From the NCBI RefSeq assembly GCF_020283565.1, contig NC_060061.1, positions 3,604,010 to 3,668,009 of the forward strand: a DNA stretch of 64,000 nucleotides, read 5' to 3'. Positions 35,470-47,678 of the stretch are shown piece after piece; position 1 is the first letter of the stretch; every line of letters starts with the position of its first letter. Position numbers and translations under genes: made by a program. Source of the DNA: Trifolium pratense. Lineage: Eukaryota; Streptophyta; Magnoliopsida; Fabales; Fabaceae. The notes beneath the pieces are model-generated. The model was given only the letters and a program-made list of their open reading frames with translations, was not told the DNA's origin and did not search any database.

Positions 35470-37040
35470 TGACTATGTAGTACACATTAGAAGAATTCAG
35501 AAACAAGAGATCATTTTTTCTGTGTATTTTTCTCGTGGTATAAGATCCTATTTGTCAAACACAAAAATGATAAATCCAAAGAAAAATAAATGTGTACGGT
35601 CTATCCTAAAATAATTTTATACAGTAAATTATTAAAAACCTTTATTTTTTTTGCCGCATCATTCCATTTTACTGCACTTTTTTAATTTTTTTTGAAGGAA
35701 CTGCACTTTTTTAATATAAGCTGAAAAATTAATAGTTTTTATTTACGATCAGTGTATTTTTTTTTTTTTGATAACACGATCAGTGTATTTTCATTAAACT
35801 CGAAATATTATGTACTTGTGTCTCATATTGATGTATTAATTGTTTGAGTTTTATGATTATCAAAACAAAACAAAAAAATATGTTTGAGTTTTATGCATTT
35901 ATTTGATTATTTTTTTTGTAAAAAAAATGAGTTTTATTTACTTAAATACTTTTTTTTTTGGTACAACTTAAATACTTTTATTAAAAGTAGTTAAAAGTGA
36001 GAAATTTAGAGTTCAAATTTTGATTCATTTAATAATATTTTAGAGTTCAAATTAGGGTAAAAATATTAATGCTCAAGCCCTACATTTGTTCGGGTTTAAC
36101 GGACCGGTTCATATGAGCTAGCCATTTTTCATAGCTCTAGCATCATCAATCATTAGTGAATAAGAGAAATGGTAGTAGCCATGTTTTTCGCTCGTTGACT
36201 TTGGTTTGAATTCGGGTGGGTCTATCAGGTTTGAATTTTCTTGTCTTCCTTATGTGGGCATATATATTGTAGTTTATATTTCTAATGTTAATAGGCTTCT
36301 GGTTTTTTTATAAACTTAGAACCTATATTTTTATGAGAAATAAGCGGCTGGTTTATATGAAATAGTTTATATTTCATATATATTACTAATGAAATATAAA
36401 TTAATATAAACTAATTTTTATTTTTAAACGAGAACCTATATTTCTATGAGAAATAAGCTGCTGTTTTTTTTTATAAAAATTTTTGACCAATTTTCAAATG
36501 TTTAATTTTATTTATTTTGTAGACTTTCGTATTCATGAGTGTTGGTGAATACCAAAAATTCAGAATTGATTTTCATCCTATCCCACATACTTTTTATGAT
36601 GGCTATGCACAATTCTTCCAATCCACTTGTTAACGTTAATAATTGTTCAGATTCGATTTTCAACTCTTAAAAGTTTTTTCTTTTTTAATGATTTATTGTT
36701 TTCTTGATTATTAATCATTAGTTTTTCTTGGATAGCATATTGAATTTTTGCACCGGCTTATCTTGTGTAGTTATTCATTTGCTGTATAGGTTTGGTATGT
36801 ATGTGGTTTGGTAGAAGTGGGTTTTCTGGATTCATATTTTTTTTTTTTGGAGGTGCTAGTTCTTCTTTCTGGTTTGTTGCGTTTCTTTTCCTTTTTTCAC
36901 AAAAAATTCAGAGTTTTTTCAAATTTTAAAAATTCACAAAATACATTAAAATCTTAAAAGTCTATATATAAATTTAATAAAATCTTATGTTAAAAGTCCT
37001 GATTGTCAAAAATTCTGATTGTAAAATACTTGGCTGTGAG
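35470..37040. other. Intergenic upstream of SEC8, no gene seen
   Basis: AT-rich DNA with long T runs. The first few hundred bases right of 34967 should hold the SEC8 5' UTR and promoter; I could not place a transcription start. Confidence 0.5.
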
Positions 37041-37047
37041 TGAAATA

Positions 37048-37212
37048 TCTTCTCAAGTTGAACCTCAACGGCGTGTGGTGTTTGTGAGTTGGAAACCACC
37101 ACCAGTGGGGTGGGTGAGATTGAATACGGATGGATCTTGTAGAGACGGTGATCATATTGAGTGCGGTGGAATCATAATGGAAGTGATGGGAGAGTGGTTA
37201 GGAATCAAATAA
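37048..37212 (+). pseudogene. RNase H-like (RVT_3) domain fragment
   Basis: The plus strand encodes SWKPPPVGWVRLNTDGSCR then ECGGIIMEVMGEWLG before a stop. W-P-P-GW-K/R-LNTDGS is the start of the plant RNase H-like domain found in LINEs and their relatives. Only the N-terminal third survives and no start codon is convincing. Confidence 0.75.
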
Positions 37213-37734
37213 TCAGATTAATTTTCCTTTATATTAATTGATGATGATTATATTCATTGATTTATTGTCTTATACTCCGTATGTTCTCAAACAGTCGACT
37301 AACACAATCATTGTCAAGTAGGATGATTAAAACGCTGAAAGAAGAATATTTGCATTTATTAAAATTAAATTGAATTAATGAGTATTATTAAATAAAATTT
37401 GGTACGCGCCAGATAATAACATGACCAATTCATTTAACTCCTTTAATGCATACGCGCAGGTAATAATATACAGTTTTTTTTTGTTGAAGGAAAGTAATAA
37501 CACCATAATGCAAATATACTGTAATTGTGAAGATAATGAGTTGGCCAACTTTTTTTTTCTGTTTTTTTCAAGTTTAAAAATTATTCAATGCTAAAATGAT
37601 ATTCAATGTCAAAACAATATTTGTATTCATTATGCCAAAAAAAAAATTGCATAAAAAAAAACTTCTAGTATTTAACAAAAAAAAAAGTATAGATAACTTC
37701 TTAGACGAGGGAAGATAAAATTTGCGATTAATTT

Positions 37735-37912
37735 TAAGGGTTTTAGGGCACATGTTAAGAATCTAAAAATAGAAACGTTTTCTTAAATTTTGTGTAATTA
37801 ATTTGTAATCAAATTTTAAAAGTGAATTAGATACATCAATTATCATAAAATATTTCAATTTTTGAATCACTAACATGTACCCTCAGGGCACATTTTAGCT
37901 TCTCCCTAGCTA
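37735..37912. mobile_element. MITE present upstream of PLAC8 copy 3 but absent upstream of copy 4
   Basis: gttttagggcacatgttaag near the left end and ctaacatgtaccctcagggc then acattttagc near the right end are inverted relatives. It belongs to the family seen at 13826. The paralogous segment at about 41455 reads straight through (gcaattaattttaaatttca), giving an empty site. The exact ends and target duplication (possibly TAA) are not certain. Confidence 0.75.
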
Positions 37913-38711
37913 ATTTCAAATCATGACAACTAACAATAAATTAATTTAAAATTTTAAATGGTAAGAGATTTTTTTATGATAAAAAATCTTGTGGTATTTA
38001 ATAAGACAATTAAGATTTTTACAAAAGTTAACTAAATCACGTGATATTCAAATAAGACAATTAAGATTTTTTTTCTCAGGACAACAAAATCTGTTAGTAT
38101 TATTAAAAAAAGTCTACAAATTTTGATGGATTCTTTTATGTGATGGATCTTAAAAGACTTTTTAGTTCTAAATACACATAAAAACACTCATCCAATAATT
38201 TCACCCAAAAACCCCCCCGAGACTTTTCATGACTTTCCAAGACTCTTCATGATTGCATCATTATTATTTTAGAAGAAATTGGTATCGAACTTATTGAGTC
38301 ATTTAAATTTTAAAAATCTATAAAGTACTTTGAAATCTCAAAAGTCTGTATTATAAAATCTCACAAATTCTTGTGTTAAGAAACTTGATTGTAAAAAGTT
38401 TTTCAAAAAAATCTTCTAAAATCTCATAAAATCAATATAATCTCACAGAATCTTTTAAAATCTTCGAGATTTTCATTTTCTAAAATTGTCTCAATCTTAA
38501 TCAATATTCACTCATTATTACATTGTCTAATATAATTTTTTTGAAGAAGACATTGTCACTAATGGGAAACTTTTTTTTTTACTAAATAGAAATTTTTTAA
38601 TTTGAAACGCGTTACTTAATCAATGTGAACAAACTTTATTTTTTATTTTTTTATTTGGTGCCTTAAAATGGATTCATTTATTGTGAATGCATCTTCCCTT
38701 TCTCTTCAATA

Positions 38712-38717
38712 TATAAA
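38712..38717 (+). promoter_or_regulatory. TATA box of PLAC8 copy 3
   Basis: TATAAA in caatatataaaggactcatg, 81 bp upstream of the ATG. The same block precedes copy 4. Confidence 0.65.
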
Positions 38718-38797
38718 GGACTCATGGAGCTATAGGCCATATTCTCACACTACACATATTATTGATTATCTATTGAATATACTCTTAAACTCTCAGC

Positions 38798-39792
38798 ATG
38801 GCTTCTGTTGGATCATGGTCCACTGGCTTATTTGACTGCTTCTCTGATACTAGCTCTTGTAACTCTCTCACCCTTCATACAATTTTTTACCTTTAATTTC
38901 TTCTGTTTAATTATTCTTATTTTCACTTCACCACACCCTCATACACATGTGTGTGGATTAGAATTCAAACGTTTTGATTGACACTGAATTTAATAGTACT
39001 AAAGTGCTCTGTAATTTATGCTTTAGAATTTTAACAAAATTACAGTGTCATTTCAAGTTAATTTCGTTAAACTTAACATCAATCCAAAAAAACACACTAG
39101 CTTAATTAATTCATGATTATTTATTTTTTTTTATTTTGTTGATAGAATCATGATTTTCATTTTTTTTATCATGTGTAGGTTGCCTCACTTTTTGGTGTCC
39201 TTGTGTTAGCTTTGGAAGGGTAGCTGAGATTGTGGACAGAGGAACAACTTGTAAGTGTGTGATTTGGTCTCAAATATTTGCCTTAATTTTATATTTTGGT
39301 GGAATTGAGGAACAAAGTTATTATTTATTTTGAATTAAATTCTGGTTTTTTTTTTCTTCTGCGTTGGTAAATATTGCAGCTTGTTGTATGCATGGAGTGC
39401 TTTATTGCGTACTTGGTGGTTTTAGTCATTTTGGGTCAATCTATGCATGCATTTATCGTACAAAATTAAGGAGAGTTTATGGGATTGAAGGAAACCAAAC
39501 ATGTGACTGTATTATTAGTTGTTGCTGTGGCCTAATATCCATTTGCCAAGAGCATCGAGAGCTAGAAGCTCGCGGCGTCAACGTGTCCGCAGGTAATTAG
39601 ATAATTAACAACATTTACTTTAATGTTCTCTTTTATTAGGCGCGCGTGAATGAAATTCATGTAAATCGCACCAATTGATTGTTTGTTTGTGTGGTTTGAT
39701 TAGGTTGGGATGGGAACATGCAAATGGGTACAGGAGGGGCAAGGCAGATGCAGGCTCCAGCAGTGGAAATTGGCATGGCTCGTAATCACTGA
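38798..39792 (+). CDS. PLAC8 family protein, copy 3, 144 aa
   Basis: Coding exons: 38798-38858, 39179-39250, 39380-39592 and 39704-39792, all GT-AG and in frame. The short N-terminus MASVGSWSTGLFDCFSD leads to CCLTFWCPC (CC-x4-CPC), then FGRVAEIVDRGTT, a hydrophobic stretch from exon 3, a second Cys cluster TCDCIISCCC and the ending QEHRELEARG-GWDGN. It lacks the long Pro-rich N-terminus of copies 1 and 2, so it belongs to a different PLAC8 subgroup. Exons 2 and 3 have the same lengths as in the minus-strand copies (72 and 213 nt). It lies in a tandem segmental duplication with copy 4 (about 37.7-39.9 and 41.4-43.4 kb). Confidence 0.93.
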
Positions 39793-40565
39793 TTCACATA
39801 TCCATTTGTGTTGTCATGAATATTTACTTTTTATTTGTATTATGATTTTCATTTCAGTTGTGGTGTGATTTTTTTTTTTTTCTTTTGGGATTTGCTCGTG
39901 TTTTCTTTGATCTATATGAATATGTATGGATGTTGCTTATTATTTTTTCAGCACAATTATTATGCATCACATTTCATTGCATTTTTTTTTGGACTCACAT
40001 AAGATTCTTTTGAAGATAAAATAGAAATAAGATTCATGAACGAATAATTTCAATGCATCTCTTAATTTTTTTTAAGGGGGTCATGCGAACGCAGGTCCCT
40101 TACAACAATAAATTATGATGTAGGCTCGACTATTTGGATAGAACTTAGAAAAACACCTTACACACTTTTTCTCGATAGAAATGACAAGTTATAATCATAG
40201 CGATATATTGCATTATTTTTGGTTTATTTGCTCCTTTACCTCGTCATGTTAATCAACTAATGACTTCTAAACATTGGAGTGGAAAGACAACTAACATGTA
40301 AAGGTCAAGTTTAAAAGGAAATGAATGCACAAAGTAAAAGTCCAGTTAAACCTACTGATATAAAAGGAAAAGAAATCAAGCTAAGAGAAAAGGGATGTAT
40401 TAAACCAAAGATGAGAAATTATTTTAAAGTTATTTTTTATTAATTTAAAAGTTGTATTTTTTCCATAAAATTAATATTATTTATTAGTTAGAACACAATT
40501 TTGTTCTAAATAATAAATAAATTTTGGACTAAATAAAGACAAATTTTGTCAATATATACGGACTA

Positions 40566-40787
40566 AGGGTCCGTTTGGCCTAGCTTTTTTTGAGCTTATG
40601 CAAATAGCTTATGCAATATAAATTAAGTTTTATGTTATTTTATAAGTTCACACTAGTGAAAATTATAATTTTATAAGTTATTCTATCATAAACTACCCTG
40701 ACAAACTTATAATAATATATAAAAATTGCATAAGTTATTTGCATAAGCTCTAAATAAAAGGAAAAAAAATCAGGCCAAATGATACCT
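40566..40787. mobile_element. hAT-like MITE
   Basis: The left end agggtccgtttggcctagct and the right end ggccaaatgatacct are inverted. Inside them gagcttatgcaaatagctta and gcataagttatttgcataag form a second inverted pair. About 220 bp. No clear 8-bp target duplication. Confidence 0.65.
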
Positions 40788-41004
40788 AAAACTGAAAAAT
40801 TTTAAGTACAATAATAACCCTAATTATTTTAGATGTCTAATAGTTTATTTCTTAGTTGATTTTTTTTTTTCTACAAATTTAATCTGTACTCACTAATAAC
40901 AATGTTAAAAGTTTTACGCGTGTATCTATTAAATCACACATCACACAATATAAATAATTGTGGATATGTTATGAACTAATCTAAGGAAAAAATGTTTTTA
41001 TGAG

Positions 41005-41105
41005 GTTAGCTTAATTAGTAAGAACATCGTATTTTATATACAAGGATTGAAGTTTGAATCTCGGACACCACATTATAGTGAAATTTTTAGTCATTAGACT
41101 ACCTA
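41005..41105 (+). repeat. Degenerate SINE copy
   Basis: gaggttagcttaattagtaa ... gaagtttgaatctcggacac ... tagtcattagactacct follows the layout of the SINE at 4766 with many substitutions. Confidence 0.55.
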
Positions 41106-41973
41106 AAAAAACATGTATTTCATTTTATTTTGGTATTTAATCTATCTAGGAAACCAAGACAAATAAATAAGATTGGATGCGCATCTGCAAAATGGAAAAT
41201 GTTTAAAATATTTTTTATAAAACATTTATTGCATTTTCTTTTGGTATTTACTCTTTTTAGGAAACTAAGACAATTTAGAATACTTCTTTTTTTTTTAAAA
41301 AAAAAATACAATTTAGAATGCTTTTCTTTTTTTACTAATACAATTAGAATACTTATTCAAGAAGAAATCCCATATGATGAAAAATGAATAATTTTTTTTG
41401 CCAAAAAAAAATGAATAACTTCTTAGACGAGGCAAGATAAAATTTGCAATTAATTTTAAATTTCAAATTATGACAACTAACAATAAATTAATTTAAAAGT
41501 TTAAATGGCAAGAGATTCGAATGTGTTGCACATGAAGAAAATTTGGCCGCTAAATGGTGGTGATAAATATAAACTTCACTGATGCATAATTATTAAGTTT
41601 ATATCTCTTAATCTCTATAATTTGAAGGCTAAAATTGCACAATTAAAATTTTTTGGGATCAAAATTGTACAATTATAAAATTCGATTGGTCAAAGTTACA
41701 TTTAAGCCAATAAATAAATAAATTTTTGTTTAGTTTTTCGAATTACCAAAAATATTCATTAGTACATACATTGTCTATATACATTTTTTTGAAGAAGACT
41801 TTGTCACTAATGGGAAATATAGATTTTTTTTTACTAATAGAAAATTTTAGTTTGAAAGGCGTTATATATTATATATTAGTCAATGTGAACAAACTTTTAA
41901 TTTTTTTTTTTATTTGGTGCCTTATTAAAATGGATTCCTTTATCGTGAATGCAAAGTCCCTTTCTCTTCAATA

Positions 41974-41979
41974 TATAAA
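41974..41979 (+). promoter_or_regulatory. TATA box of PLAC8 copy 4
   Basis: TATAAA in the duplicated block caatatataaaggactcatg, 95 bp upstream of the ATG. Confidence 0.65.
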
Positions 41980-42073
41980 GGACTCATGGAAGCCATATGA
42001 TATCTTCACTACACATATTATTGATTATTTTAGTGAATACTAATCAGTAATTAAATCCTCTTAAACTGTCAGC

Positions 42074-43168
42074 ATGGCTTCATGGTCCACTGGCTTCTGT
42101 GACTGCTTCTCTGATTGTAGCTCTTGTAACTCTCTCACCCTTCATGCAATTTTTTACCTATGATTTGTTTTATTTAATTATTATTCTTATTTTCACTCCA
42201 CCACATCCTCATACACATATGTATGTATGTATTAAAATTTGAAAAGTTTGAATGTATGTTTGGATTGACACTAAATTTAATAGTACTAAAGTGCATTAGT
42301 ACTATGATTTATGTTAAAGTTATGCTTTAGAATTTTAACAAAATTACAGTGTCACTTCAAGTTAATTTCGTCAAACTTAATATCAATCCAAAAACACACT
42401 AGCTTAATTAATTCATGATCTTCATTTTATTTTTTTTTGGATGGAATCGTGATTTTCATTTTTGATCATGTGTAGGTTGCCTCACTTTTTGGTGTCCTTG
42501 TGTTAGCTTTGGAAGGGTAGCTGAGATTGTGGACAGAGGAACAACTTGTAAGTGTGTGATTTGGTCTCAAATATTTGCCTTAATTTTATATTTTGGTGGA
42601 ATTGAGGAACAAAGTTATTATTTATTCTGAATTAAATTCTGTTGTTTTTTTTTTTTTGGTAAATATTGCAGCTTGTTGTGTGCATGGACTGCTTTATTGC
42701 CTACTTGGTGGTTTTAGTCATTTAGGGTCACTGTATGCATGCATTTATCGTACAAAATTAAGAAGAGTTTTTGGGATCGAAGGGAGCAAAACATGTGATT
42801 GCATTGCTAGTTGTTGCTGTGTCCAAATATCCATTTGCCAAGAGCATCGTGAGCTAGAAGCCCGTGGTTTCGACGTGTCCGCAGGTAATTAGATAAAAAC
42901 ATTCACTTTAATACTCTCTTTTATTAAGCGTGTCCGCAAAATTAGTGAGATCTACATGAATTTTATGGAAAAAAATGAAATTGTTGAAAAGAAAAAGTTA
43001 GAATAAGCATTGCTATAACTTTTTTTAATAATTTGTTGAATTTAGATTAGTATTGAATTGATTGTTTGTGTGGTTTGATTAGGTTGGGATAGGAACGTGC
43101 AAATGTGTACCAGAGGTGCCATGCAGATGCAGGCTCCAACAGTGGAAATTGGCATGACCCGTTATTAG
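42074..43168 (+). CDS. PLAC8 family protein, copy 4, 140 aa
   Basis: Coding exons: 42074-42125, 42476-42547, 42672-42884 and 43083-43168, all GT-AG and in frame. It is a close tandem paralogue of copy 3: exon 2 encodes the same residues ([20 protein letters not shown]), and exon 3 differs at about fifteen positions (for example GSLYACIYRTKLRRVFGIEG). The N-terminus MASWSTGFCDCFSDCSS has lost the three residues SVG but gained two Cys. The promoter block, introns and upstream 700 bp are also duplicated, so the two probably share regulation unless the MITE and the extra ~500 bp upstream of copy 3 changed it. Confidence 0.93.
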
Positions 43169-43199
43169 TGTGCTAGCTTCGTGATGATCACTCTTAAGC

Positions 43200-44350
43200 C
43201 ATTTTGATGAATAATTACTTTTTATTTATATTTTGAAAAAGGTTCACATTTCAGTTGTTGTCAATTATCAAATATTTAAATAAATAAAAAGTCAGCTGCT
43301 CGTGTTTGCTTTGATTTATATATATCTATGTGACTATGTATGGATGTTGCTTATTACTTTTCCCCCCTCATATTTCAGCAGAATTATTATGCACGTGTTA
43401 AGTGTTATGAATTAGATTTTCACATTTCATTACATTTTTTTTGTGGACTCACATTTCATTACAATATTATACTAATATGAGAGGACTTGTACTCTAATAA
43501 TGAGAACATGAAAAAGATTATCTTGAAGATAAAATAAAAATAAGATTCACGAAAGAATGAAGATGTATTTTTGCCAAACAGAGCCTAAGAGAATTCGCAT
43601 TGCGAAAACTGGTGACAGCATCAAGGTCATTGGATGATTAAAAAAAAAAAAAGGACTCAACAACACTTGGTCACTCATGAATATCAATTACTAATTGAAA
43701 GGCTCCATATGGTCACTCATGATGGAGAAGATACCTGAAATTTGATGGAACAAATTTAATGATCAAATGCTGTGAAAACCTTGATACTGATAGTGATAGT
43801 GATATAGTAGCAGTTTATACCTGTGACATCATTTAGTGATTCTACACTACTCCTGCCAAAGGTAGCAAGTAGCAAAGCAACTATTCTAAAGCACCACATA
43901 TATAAATCTCCTCCTGCTAATAAACAAGCAATGGACTAACAAACTAGTTGTAGTTTGGTAGCATTTGGTCAAATATTGTGCAGAACCAATGACATTAACA
44001 CACAAAACTCATCGAGAGGGATGTACTAAACCCGAATAAAGGAAAAAAAGAAAAAAAAAGAAAAGGAGAGGATAAGGGAGAATTGCAGACACAAAAGAAG
44101 ATAACTTTCAATCATTTGATAAGAACACATTTTTCTGGAATCAAACAGCCATAGCAGCTACTGTATAGTGTCTTCTCCTAACAAATGATTATGGCTTGGC
44201 ATGGCCAACTAATCATCAAAACTTGGAAGATGAATAGATAATTCAAAACATGGCCTGTGCAATAATTTATGGTCTGATTGAACTACCTTTCCATCACTCC
44301 AATAAGATTTAGTGCCATACGATAAAAATGATTTTCCACAAAGTTGTCAA
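43200..44350. other. Intergenic between converging PLAC8 copy 4 and the O-fucosyltransferase gene
   Basis: AT-rich with no coding frame. It should contain the 3' UTRs of both genes. Confidence 0.55.
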
Positions 44351-44352
44351 CT

Positions 44353-46835
44353 TCACCTAGAACAAGAATCAAATTTTCTCATTAGTTCTATATTTTCAGC
44401 AATGGTTGATCCAGGAGTTCCAATAAAACCAAGAGATGCGCAACTGCACACAGCCTGCTCAACATACAGAAGTACATCAGGTAATCTCTGATTGGAACAA
44501 TATTTTTTACCAATTCTAGAAACTGAATTTGGAATAAACCTCTGTCCATAACCAGCTGTGGTTAGTTTTTTGGCTGCTTGCATAACTAGCTGATCATCCT
44601 CTCTTAAGAAATGCACCTCATAGTTATGTGCATCACTAGTTAAATCACCTAAATAAGTATCAGTCCAATTATTTCTAGGAAGATCAGTCATTACAAAAAT
44701 ATGTATGGGTAGAGGACCTTTCTGCACCAAAGATTCTAATTTTTGCCTTAACCCATCAAATGTAGCCTTATGATGATTCTTAAACTGCCCATCCAGCAAT
44801 CTAAGCTGTGCACAGAGAAATGGAGCGTTTATGGTTGCTTTAGCAAACTCCTTTCCGGCATTCATAACTTCTGGGACATATGGAAGAAACTTAATCTTCT
44901 CCATCAAAGATAAAAACCTCTGGTCCTGATGAGATTCATGAATATCAACATATGACTCAGAACCTTTGTATGGAGCAGAGAAGAGGCTTCCAAATGCCAG
45001 CATTGAAGCTGATTCAACTTCAGAACCAGGTCCAAGCGCCCTAAATACATCCCTCCGTCTCCTAACATAAGATATTTTCTTTTTCTGCTTCAGCTGATCA
45101 TTGGGTTGGAATGAATCCAAAATGCCATCTTCATGACCATCTACATGGTAAGTCCACACTGTAGTTCTGCAATCTTCATTGATAGCATATATACATTTTT
45201 CAATATTCCCACGAAACCCTGCTAGCAGGGATCCACATTGCTTTAGGCTTTTAGAAACAGACGACTGTAACTTCGAATCATTAAAACAAGCCAAATCTAA
45301 GCTGATGCCACACCATATCGACACAAAATCCCTAAGATCAATGACTCGAACAAGACCAGAAGAAACTAAAGATGTGATATCTATAACTTCAGCAATGGAG
45401 ATATACCTGGAAGAAAAGAATGGATGAAAACTTACAATTCATACAGATGACCAGGTGTAATGTAGTTTCAAATATAAATGTTTCATGACACAAAAACCAC
45501 GGAAGAAAGATGTTACTCATTATTCCCTTAGAACATAGTTTATATGTTACATACATTGCTTTTATTATGACATAAAAGAAAACTAAATCAATTACATATA
45601 AAAGGAAAAAGTACTATTTGAATAAATTTATGCATCAAAGGAATTATGCTGTGAAGGTCATGGAATAGAAAGAGCACTGTTGTTAGTATCTAGGGTATAT
45701 TTGTATTGATTTATTTGAGTTTCTCTAATATAAATAAGCACTCATGAGACTGCTTAGGAGATGTTACGGAAACAACGTCCATTAGCTATTTTCAGGTTAT
45801 TTCCATAAGCTCTTCTGGATAGTTTATGAACAATGATTATAGCTTGTATGAAAATAGTTTATCCAAATAGAACTCTAACGTCAAGTTGAAAATAGCATAC
45901 TTTCAACTTTACTTTCAACTTTGCTCCATTTTGTACTTAATGAGTCATGGGTTAAACAACAACAACCAAACCTTATCTCACTAAGTAGGGTCGGCTAAAT
46001 GTTTCAAACGCTGCCATAATGTTCTATGATATACCATATTTCTATCCAACTCGTTAATCTCTAGATCTTTCTTGATAGTTTTTCTAGGTTTTTCTCTGCC
46101 TCTAGTGATTTGACTACCCTCCTTACTACAGAATCTACAAGTCTTCTTTGTACATGCCCAAACCACCTAAGTCTAGTTTTCACCATCTTTTCTTTTCTAC
46201 TACAAAGTGCTAGCCCAAGTCTCTCTCTAATGCTGTCATTTCTAATTCTATCTCTTATAGTCATGGGTTATAACAAATCATTTATAAAGACACAAGATAA
46301 CACAACAAATTTATTATCATTATAGAAAAATAAAACCTTAATAACAAGATGATTGACACACATGTGAAACATTTCTTACAGCTCACTTTACAAGAATTCA
46401 ACAACAAGCAACAAAACAAACTAACCTTCCACCCTGAAGTAGCTCAATGACATGATCCCAAACAGAAATCCGAATATCATTGGGTTCCACAACCCGAAAC
46501 TTAGGACAGCTACCTAAAGCAACAGCATGATGATCCAAAACAGGAGGAACAACCAAAGTTCGATTAAGTATCCCAGCAATCAAAACAGCGTGTTTAAACT
46601 CCAAAAGCTGGTTGTTGAATCCACTGTGAGGCGCATACCACATGAATTTCTCGCTTAATGCAAGAGCTTGGGAAGAGCATTTTAGTGTATCTGATATTTT
46701 TGTTACAGTTTGGGGTAATTGAGTGGAATGAGAGTAATAATAATAGTAATAAAGAAAAAGAAAGGAGAAGAAAGACACAAAAAGGGATACCGGAATGAGT
46801 GGGAATCTGTAATGTGGTTTTCTTTTAGGTAACAT
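44353..46835 (-). CDS. O-fucosyltransferase family protein (GDP-fucose protein O-fucosyltransferase-like), 487 aa
   Basis: Two coding exons, 46835-46426 and 45406-44353, joined in frame across a 1019-bp GT-AG intron. The N-terminus has a short basic head (MLPKRKPHYR), then a single hydrophobic signal anchor (about residues 11-35) with a run of six Tyr, typical of a type II Golgi protein. Family motifs: FMWYAPHSGFNNQLLEFKHA, LIAGILNRTLVVPP, HHAVALGSCPKF, CAQLRLLDGQFKNH (sugar-nucleotide site region), HIFVMTDLPRNNW and near the C-terminus GFIGTPGSTIAENIELM. It closely resembles the Arabidopsis protein I know as At3g05320, by recognition only. The acceptor substrate is unknown. The intron contains an RTE LINE remnant in the same orientation. 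Confidence 0.92.
45958..46264 (-). mobile_element. RTE-type LINE 3' fragment in the O-fucosyltransferase intron
   Basis: The minus strand encodes the end of a LINE reverse-transcriptase protein: KTRLRWFGHVQRR, then after a frameshift KTIKKDLEINELDRNM and HLADPT, then a (GTT)n tail. It is 5'-truncated and broken, so inactive. Confidence 0.85.
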
Positions 46836-47429
46836 TTTGTTAGGGTTTGATGCTATTCAAATTATTCAAGGGTTTGTAGTTGTTAATTCGGTCCGAAAAA
46901 ATATCGATCCACAGAAAGCCATGAATTTTACAGATCCGAATCACCTAACGTTACCGACGTTAGCAACCTCAGTGGATTTTCTTGCATGGAAATCAGATAA
47001 CAAATTTAAAAAATAAAAAATAAAAAATCTATGGTTTATACAAATGAGGCAAATCGATACTAATCCTCGTTACAGTAAGATTTTAGTTGTTTTTACCATA
47101 CCCTGCATATCACAAAGATAATAAAATTGATATCAATCAAGTTATCAAACAAATTTTTTGAGCATTGCATCAAAATACAAACATGTGCATTGACAAGGGT
47201 AGTTTGCAAATCAATTTAAAATTAGAACATTTTGCATTGATAATTAGAAATGAATGAGTTGATTTTTTACATTAAAATTTAGCAAGAGTAGAAGCATAGA
47301 GAAACAATATGCAGAAAAATCTTCCAAACCCTTGAAATTGTGAAGAAAGTGTATGTGAGACTTGATCATGAATAAAATAAAGAATAGTAACAGTACAATT
47401 AAAGAAAAGAATGAATAGAAGATTGGAAC

Positions 47430-47626
47430 CTGTTGTGAGATAGGGTGCAAGGTTGAAGAGAAGAGGAGTACTGGAAGTGCAATCTGTGAGTAATAGAAAC
47501 CACTGCCGGAAGAGATAGTGTCGCCGGCGGAAGAGAAAGCACCGGTGTTAGAGAGAAAGCGAGTGCCGCTGGGGAGAATTGTTTCAGATCGCAAGTAGCA
47601 TCTCGTGATATTATTTCTATTACCAT
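47430..47626 (-). other. Possible 5' UTR exon of the O-fucosyltransferase gene, or small unknown gene piece
   Basis: A relatively GC-rich stretch, open in two minus-strand frames, ends at a good donor (CTCACAACAG|GTTCC, about 47430) about 600 bp upstream of the ATG at 46835. It encodes nothing I recognise. An upstream noncoding exon is the simplest reading; a short secreted-type peptide is the alternative. Confidence 0.35.
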
Positions 47627-47678
47627 ATTTTACTTTTGGAAAATGCTAATTAGTGGGCACTAATTAAGCATTTAAATA

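Noticed and set aside
44353..45324. A separate 323-aa gene starting inside the O-fucosyltransferase region
   Set aside because: The codon at 45324 is GTG, and the frame continues upstream to a splice acceptor at 45406 that joins exon 1 in frame. It is exon 2 of one gene.
8220..46835. A coordinated gene cluster linking PLAC8, SEC8 and O-fucosyltransferase
   Set aside because: Orientations, promoters and families are unrelated. Neighbourhood alone does not show a shared system.
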